Shown: positions 56,881-64,000 of the stretch, in pieces
Numbering within the stretch: position 1 is the stretch's first letter
Layout: every line of letters starts with the position of its first letter
Assembly (NCBI GenBank): GCA_021014325.1
Contig: CM037472.1
Span: 25,033,063 to 25,097,062 of the forward strand
Length of the DNA: 64,000 bases
Source: Plazaster borealis
Lineage: Eukaryota; Echinodermata; Asteroidea; Forcipulatida; Labidiasteridae
Reading direction: 5' to 3'
The notes under the pieces: generated by a model
Seen by the model: the letters and a program-made list of their open reading frames with translations, nothing else
What the model was told of the DNA's origin: nothing
Databases searched by the model: none
Position numbers and translations under genes: made by a program

Positions 56881-59334
56881 TTTTAGTATTAAAAAAAAAC
56901 AAAAAAAACAAAACCAAACAAATCATATGATATTCATTTTCAATGAAAAGGTTTAATAATTGATGAGATTGTATTAGATTCTGTAAGGGATTTGGTGATT
57001 TTTGTCATTATGCTGTGCATAAAAGTAGTTAAAAATTAATTTACATAGTTTTTATAATTATCAGGTAAACAGAAAAATATCCTTTTGAAAATGCTAAAAC
57101 TTACGTTTCAATCAATCATGAGAAGTAAACCCATTTTTTGTAAAACATCAACTTGATAAAATAATCAGCAAATTCATCATTTTGTTCTTTTCTTCTAGTG
57201 GTGTGTAACATCACTATTTTATCACGCCACTACACACATACACACGCACACTCACCAAACAGATTAACATATTTTATACAGGTATAATAAAATATCATAA
57301 TACTAAACATTTGGGATATAGCACACACGGCACACCGGCCCGACACATCATCATAATTTATCCCACGGTACATTTTTGATGAGTTTGACATTTCAAGCAC
57401 ATGACCAACGACCCACTTTGCCTCAATAATTCATAATGTCAATTGCTCACAAATTGTTCTCATCTATGCTGGTAGCACAGTCGCTGCATGGTCGTACTGT
57501 TTGGTCGTTTACAAACCAGAGTTTAAATGAAGGGGAGAGTCTAACAACATCAATGTAGCTACCTTCTTTATATATAAAAAAAGGAAAAGAAGGTCATAAT
57601 CAATTTACAAATAGGTATGCACCTTGATATATGTACAAGTGTGCAAATGACAGTACAGTACAATATTAACATGACACCCAAATCAACTAATTTGCAAATA
57701 ACCTAAAAAGCAGAGGATAATAAATTATGCGGCCAAAGACATTTCATTGTGTTGCTTTCACTGCAGCATTTTACAGGGCATCATGAAAGAAACGGTGTAT
57801 TAATTGGATGTAAAACACATTGCCGTTAAATTTACGGTGCATGTACGTCAAAACCCAAACACAATGGTAATATATTAAATCGATCACTAAAATCACAAAG
57901 CGTTAATCTCCTATTTAATTTCTAAATTCCTATTTTAAAAAAAGTTGAATGGCCACATTTTCAAGAGAAGATTAATCTTTGGGGTATAATTTTTTCTCTT
58001 ACAGATGATACTGTTTCAAAAAAACCCACCCAAAAAACATTTTTGCAAATGCCATGGTCAATGCACAAAGTACATGTAACATGCAAAATTGTTTAAACAT
58101 GACTTGAGGTAATGTCAGGATTCCAACAATAGTTAATTTTTAGTTTTTAAATAACTACCATGCGCTTATCATTGGCTTATCATTTTTTTCAAACAATACT
58201 TTAAATGAAGGTTATAACTATCAATAAAAACAGCTATTAAACTTTAAATCTAAATTTTTGGGACAAATCTGCCAAAAATCTGACCTAGCATCTATGAAGT
58301 AACAAAGACATTTTTATTTTCTATTACTGAACTGGAAATTATATCCCAAAGTTTAACGGTTTCTTGATAATTGCAGCTGTAGGAATATTATTTTGATTTG
58401 AATATTTTCTACTAGTTTTAAGAATAAACTATGCATGTTTGGCTCCTTAATCATAATTTTCAGCTTTCGATCTTTACATCACGATATTGCCAAACATTGA
58501 ATGAACTGAACTGTGAAATTATGGATAATTCACAATAATTATCATAGAAATATTAAAGTTGCAATTTCAATAAACAGCCAAATGAACTAAAGGTACTAAC
58601 AATATTAATAACCAATATGTTGGATCAATTTCACAGTTTATATAATCAACAGTAAATGTTACTTTGTCAGCTTGATTCAAAAAATTAACAATCAGAGAAA
58701 ACCATCACATTCACAGAATCAGTTTGGACATTATGACGGATCCTACGTCTTCCCTTTAACAGTGACTTAAAAAAGATTCTCAAGTAATTGATTGCAAAGT
58801 CACTGCACCTTTGTCTTTCAAACCATCACCTGGTTTATGTGCAGTAATTGGAGGAAGCATTTCTTCCGACCTAATAAATTTACTGAAACATTCTTGAAGA
58901 CATTCTGATCTTGATTTATATTGTTTGTCCGATGATTTAAAGTTGCCTTAACTGTAAAAGTCCGTTGTCACAAAGTATTACTCTACCGTACTGCTATTAT
59001 TCCATCATGCTAATTCAATATTGAGGACTTTGATTTGTCACATTATAACTACTGTACACCTTTCTTATATGGGAAGTATGTGTAGTCTTAGTGTATTATG
59101 ATAAAAGTAAATTAATTGTTAATTATTCTGTTTCTGAGGTATAAATCAATTGTAGCTGGGGTGAAAAAGGTTGAATGACTGCGACATGTTTATTTTGTTT
59201 TGCAAAGGGTTGATGGATCATGCTCCCTTCTTCTTCTTTTTCTGTCAAGAAAAATTGTCTTGGATGAAAATGTTCTTGAAGATAATCGAGAATGTTTCTT
59301 CCTTTCTACCGTGTACAATTTGAATTCATTGTCC
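56881..59334. other. Non-coding, no gene recognised
   Basis: Long AT-rich stretch with no repeat family or exon seen. Confidence 0.3.
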
Positions 59335-59660
59335 CTAATAATAGTAATAATAATCATCAATAGGCATTTATCAGGTGCTTTTAAACATTGTAAGCTACTT
59401 AAACTATTACCACCAATGTTCATTGGGCCTTTAGCATTCATGAAACCATCTAACTCCTTTGGAGTATGCAGCACCGGAAACCAAATGGGAACACAGGTTG
59501 CTAATCATTCACATCAACAATCTCTCCCCTGGCAGGTACCCATTTTCTCTTGGGTGAGGAGAAGCAATAATAGTTAAGTGAATTGCCCAAGAACACAAGT
59601 GTCTCTACCTGGATTCGAACCCATACACTGATGTTACTACTGAACATCTGGGAAGCTGGT
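59335..59660 (-). mobile_element. SINE-C-related element
   Basis: GAATTGCCCAAGAACACAAG and CTGGATTCGAACCCA (box B on the minus strand) resemble SINE-C. An upstream part with GCAGCACCGGAAACC and CTCTCCCCTGGCAGGTACCC is not present in the 49.6-kb copy. Confidence 0.65.
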
Positions 59661-60012
59661 GGTATGATTTGCTGTTGGAAAATTTGTGTTCAAGACAACT
59701 CAAAATGCATATCAGATAGCAATAAAAAACAAGTCCACATAGATGTTGCAAGACAAATTCTTGCTTGACATACTCATTTGTTGTTCGCTTGTTAATAGTA
59801 TGGCAAGAAGTCACATCTTGCTACAGCTGAGTAAGATTACCTTTGCTCAGCACTTAAACAATATTAGGCATTAGCTTCACATTAGGGGAGATGTAAACAA
59901 GTTTAAATCTTTATTCCTTGAATATGCTATGATGAAATATGCTAAAAACTAACCAGTAAAGCCCTGTACACATAACCTCTTGCAAATTGTGAGTTTTCTT
60001 GCTTCACAATTG
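59661..60012. other. Non-coding, no gene recognised
   Basis: AT-rich spacer. Confidence 0.3.
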
Positions 60013-60083
60013 AAAAACAGCGCGTTAACGTAGTATAAATTCGCTTCGCATTCGCTTTCGCGTGAAGTTTGAACCGGGCTTAA
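60013..60083. mobile_element. Truncated AGCCCGGTTCATACT element
   Basis: ATTCGCTTCGCATTCGC and GAACCGGGCTTAA match the terminal part of 31145-31315, ending at TTAA. Confidence 0.75.
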
Positions 60084-60155
60084 AGCACAAGATACATCTT
60101 ACATTAATTTTTGCGAGCGGTACCAGTACAATGCGTCTTTTTTTATAGCTTCCTG

Positions 60156-60292
60156 GAGACTTTGGAACGATAGGTGGCAGCAGACTTACTAGGTAAATGT
60201 CCATTGTTTACGTAGTTCTGAGCATGCGCACATTACCGAGAGCAATGGATTTACCTGGTAAGTCTGCTGCCACCTAGCGTCCCAAACGTCCC
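60156..60292. mobile_element. GGTGGCAGCAGACTT hairpin element
   Basis: Arms 60156-60206 and 60243-60292 are inverted copies of about 50 bp (TAGGTGGCAGCAGACTTACT and its partner) around CATGCGCACATTACCG. A fragment lies at 3063-3123. Confidence 0.9.
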
Positions 60293-61323
60293 CCATTGGG
60301 AAAACATGCACAACACAACATGGACTACTCATTGGGTTGAAGAATATAGAGACATACTTATACCAGCATTGATGTAAGTATACATACAGTTAGATTGGTC
60401 TGAATTCACCTGTTAATTAACCCAATTAAAACTGTCTGTGTAATTCATTAACAGCCATACTGGAGATTTGTTACGTATTTGTTTAAATCTTTATTTATGA
60501 ACCTAATATATTCAGTCCATAGAACTCTGATTAGAGGAAGTATAAATGCAAACTGCTTTGTAAACTGAATTCTACTCCCACTGTTAAACACCAAGCAATG
60601 TAATACCAGCAACAACATTACAGTATGCCTCGATTATGTCATGACAAATTGTCCTGGGGGTGGGGATTGGGTGGAGGGGGGATTCTTTTAAAAATCACCC
60701 AGGGGTCTGTGTACTTTTGGAAAGCTATCTGTCTCCACATGCTTCCATATTTTATAAGCATCTAGAGGGTTCTGTGAGAGTTTTTGGTTTATTCATCATG
60801 GGTTGATTCCATTGTGCTGTAGTCATGCAACAGCCAGAATAGTCATTCAAATGTGTTTGGACTCTTTTCAAATGCCAAAGAAGAGCGTTGGCTATTCAAA
60901 AAATATACATGTATTCCATATTTCCATGAAATTTGGGATTACCTTCCCATAGTGCTTAGTGATATAATTTATAATTTATGATTTATGATTTATGATGATG
61001 ATTCAGCAAAAAGTCTCCCAGATCCCTTGATTGGGTTTTCTGCAAATGTTACACACTTCCCCATCCAATTATCATGTCTTCTGCGAAGATAGCCTATGAA
61101 AACAGCATATAGCAACAATGTATTTAGTTCTGTTTTATGAAGGTTATTATTTGCCATTCCTTAAGCATAATATCATGCCATCCTTTCATTTAAGAGGAGG
61201 GCATTTTGAGTGGAAAGATCTTGTGGTGGGGGGGGTTGTAATTGTAACAACCTTACCCAATTTTTGTTTAACTGTCGACAGAATCTCTTTATCTTATCAG
61301 CTTTTAAGGCGGAGGCTTACATA
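60293..61323. other. Non-coding, no gene recognised
   Basis: A G-rich patch lies at 60655-60682 and an ATTTATGATT run near 60966-60998; otherwise unremarkable. Confidence 0.3.
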
Positions 61324-61362
61324 ATGCATGGAGGAAGGAAATACAATCCTTCCTCCATGCAT
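61324..61362. repeat. Perfect 16-bp hairpin with 7-nt loop
   Basis: ATGCATGGAGGAAGGA (61324-61339) and its exact complement (61347-61362) flank AATACAA. Weaker pairing continues outward (TTACA/TGTAA). Confidence 0.95.
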
Positions 61363-61777
61363 AGTGTAACTGGGTACAAGTACAGGATGACAGAAACCAC
61401 AGTAAACTCACCTACAAGTTGATAAACAACAATAGTGATAAATCGCAATCACTGGAGTCAATTTTTATACATGTACCTATTGCTGACACAACACAACATG
61501 CCATAAGTCTCATTGGATGAGCTTGCAGAAGTGTCCACATTGACTGAAATGAAGACTACTAAAAACTTGAGGTCTTGCTCTGGCAAAACCCTAAACTTTG
61601 ACAACATTTTCAAAAGTGAGATTTTGGTAGTTATCGTGAAAATTAACATTCCCATTGTTTTACAATTTGTAGTTTTCCCTCAGAATCTAGTGAAAACATA
61701 TACTGTTTATGGTGACATGAAAATCTGTTACTCATTATGGTATTAAATGGCGAGAAATTTTGCCAGAATGGGCCCCA
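61363..61777. other. Non-coding, no gene recognised
   Basis: Unassigned AT-rich sequence. Confidence 0.3.
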
Positions 61778-62151
61778 TTAAAGGCACTGAACACGTTTGA
61801 AAATTGTCAAAGACCAGTGTTCTCACTTGGTGTATCCCAACATATGCATAAAATAACAAGCCTGTGAAAATTTGGGCTCAATTGGTCATCGAAGTTGCAA
61901 GAAAAAGATGAAAGAAAAAACACCCTTGTTGTACAAAATGTGTGCTTTCAGATAGGAATAAAAACTTCTTGCAAGAAGTTTTTATTATTTTAGTGAGAAA
62001 TTACCTCTCTCTCAAAAACTACATTACGTCAGAGGGAGTCGTTTCTCACAATGTTTTATACTATCAACAGCTCTCCGTTGCTTGTTAACCAAGTAACTTT
62101 TTATGCTAATATTTGTTTTGAGTCATTACCAAACGTGTACGATATCTTTAA
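61778..62151. mobile_element. TTAA-flanked family D element, fullest copy (374 bp)
   Basis: TTAAAGGCACTGAACACGTT at the left, inverted in CAAACGTGTACGATATCTTT followed by AA at the right, with TTAA at both ends. It contains the same 28-bp central palindrome as 9844-9871. No coding frame. Confidence 0.92.
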
Positions 62152-63620
62152 AGGTAGACCAAAACAACTGGTATAGCAAAACATTCAGGGAGACAGCATT
62201 TTTGTGGGTACAACGTTTGTAATGATTAATTATGGTGTTTTAATTTCAATCACAATCACCGACTAAGCTACTTGCTTAATCTTGCTTATTCTTATAGACT
62301 CAAAATGTTCTTTCAGTCTTAATACTCTGAAGTTACTGGTATTTTGGCAAATGCTTTGGCTGTTGGTCACTTCTACAGAAAGTATTTAAGGCTGTCCATG
62401 ATGTTTTCATAATTATTTTTAAAACAATGTGAACCTTTTCAATTGATACTGAACAGGTTATTCTTAGTTTCTTTTCTTCTCCTTAGATCTTTCTTGATGA
62501 GTTAATTTAACATTAGGTTTGAGAAGAAAAAGTTGCTCAATCCAACAGCCGCATAACTTAACACTTCTCTAATCAAGCTGTGTAACTTCATTTTATGAGA
62601 CATGTTGACACTGCGCCATTTCTTGAATTTAATATTTCACTAAATTTGGAACATGATTCGCGGCCTAATGTCACGACACACGCGTGACTGCTCCATCAGT
62701 CTGGGGGAGGGAAAAAAAATACATGCACGCTTGGTTGTATCATTGAAACTCACCCCCTGGGGACTTGAGAAAAGCCCAATAAAATTGGATTTTGCAAATG
62801 CCACCTTATATTCCTAGGTCCCAGAATGTACTAATCTGATTTCATGGCTCATTCAGAGTCCAGTGTGGGGGCTCAGCCAAAGATCAGACATGGTATCTTT
62901 GCGGACACGATTCAAACCTTGTTATTGTCTGCAAAACCTGGCTGTTGGTTTACTAGCTTTCTTTATAATTTCTGTCCTTCAAAGGGAAGTTCATTGTTGA
63001 ATCTTGAAGAGTGCATACATGTCAATCCTATTTTTACCACACTAACTAACTAACCTGACAAACTTTCTCCACAATTTAAGCTTGTGTGCTTATTTCTCTG
63101 GTTGAGGTAAGGTGAGAGAAATAAGATCACATTCAAAATCAAGTTCCTTGAAATTAAAGCTGTCTTTGTACATCCTCCAATAAGACATTACCTGACCTTT
63201 TCAATCCATACTTGAAAACACTAGTTAGTACCGACGCTGTACCAGCCAAAACTCCCCAAAATGGAGCTGCCCTAACTACACCAAAACCACGACTCCACTC
63301 TATGGTATCTCAACACCCAAATGTTTGGACTCGAATACTCTGTTTTGCCTACAGCCTCTTTAAGACAGAGGGCGATTTGGTAGTGTAATATCAAGACCAT
63401 AAAAATCAAGCAGTAGAATTTAAAGGACTTGAAGTGGATTGAAATAAGACATTTTTTTCAGACGAAATCATGAACATGAGCAATGAGCATTTATTAGGTT
63501 GTTATCGATAGCCAGCAACACACAGAAGGCGAATTCAGGGAGACACTGATTTCTATCTCTAATAATGTGATACTTCTAATGATAAGATGATATTATGCAA
63601 CGCTAAGCTATAATAATATT
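62152..63620. other. Non-coding, no gene recognised
   Basis: AT-rich sequence without recognised repeats or exons. Confidence 0.3.
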
Positions 63621-63853
63621 GTGGCATGTCTTGGCCTAGCGGTTACTGATCAGCATAGTGTTGGTTCGAGTCCCAGTCGTGGCACTTGCGTGGCACTTGA
63701 TTTGTCCCTCGGATGGGACATTAAGCGGCAGGTCCCATGTACTAAGTTTGGTAGTACACGTAAAAGAACCCAGAACACTTATCGTGGAAGAGTAGGAGTT
63801 AACTCCGGGGGTTTCTGGTTCACATCGCAAGCACCCTTGTTTACAGGTTTCCT
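63621..63853 (+). mobile_element. SINE-C copy, plus orientation
   Basis: GTGGCATGTCTTGGCCTAGC and GGTTCGAGTCCC mark the head (internally shortened). The body contains TCGGATGGGACATTAAGCGG and ACACGTAAAAGAACCCAGAA, as in 49618-49894. Confidence 0.88.
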
Positions 63854-64000
63854 CGGGCTTGCAAGCTACAGTGATTACTCATGAGTCATCCTTGGTTTTA
63901 TTACCAGAAATACATAATAACAATTATTGACCTAACATGTACAGAACTTATTTTTTCGCCATCAGGAAACATACATGTATTTTGAGAACGTATATACCCT

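Noticed and set aside
59200..59577. 125-codon plus frame
   Set aside because: It covers a SINE-related element and simple ATAATA sequence.

Overview
This is animal nuclear DNA: AT-rich, mostly non-coding, crowded with short non-autonomous transposons and tRNA-derived SINEs, and with protein-coding exons bounded by GT-AG introns. The style of the repeats (a CTGCTTAAGCA-type terminal-inverted-repeat element, a SINE carrying a TAGCTCAGTTGG box, TTAA-flanked hairpin elements) suggests a marine deuterostome, most likely an echinoderm and possibly a sea star. That placement is inference from repeat style and not a database match.

Two genes can be supported. (1) On the minus strand, two adjacent exons of the RAD51 paralogue RAD51B lie at 15263-15356 and 10156-10265. 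They are separated by a 4997-bp intron, and their splice phases fit (1 nt + 2 nt make a GAG codon). The protein signature ALGNTWSHSVNTRLILQY is diagnostic. The last coding exon (expected below 10155) and the 5' exons (expected above 15356) were not found by eye. They are either outside the window or separated by very long introns. (2) On the plus strand at 39290-40132 there is an intronless 280-codon gene. It encodes an unrecognised protein with one near-canonical and one degenerate EF-hand. A poly(A) signal and a genomic A-rich tract follow it, so a retrogene origin is possible. If the 5' part of RAD51B lies beyond 64 kb, this gene is nested in a RAD51B intron on the opposite strand.

Layout. 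1-10155: putative terminal intron of RAD51B with hairpin elements and a TTAA-flanked element close to the donor. 10156-15356: the RAD51B exon pair with an intron rich in repeats. 15.4-37 kb: repeats, including three adjacent SINE copies at 28.4-28.9 kb, a 200-bp tandem duplication at 31.5-31.9 kb and an (AATC)n microsatellite at 33.2 kb. Some non-repetitive, moderately GC-rich blocks here look like conserved non-coding elements. 37.5-40.4 kb: possible regulatory block and the EF-hand gene. 40.5-64 kb: further repeats, two possible POU/homeodomain enhancer clusters (47.6-47.8 and 53.6-53.9 kb) and a few protein-like open stretches of uncertain status.

Most long open frames on either strand are chance or repeat-derived and were left out. 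No rRNA, functional tRNA, CRISPR or prokaryotic feature is present. Repeat boundaries were set by eye from inverted repeats and copy-to-copy comparison, and may be off by several bases.
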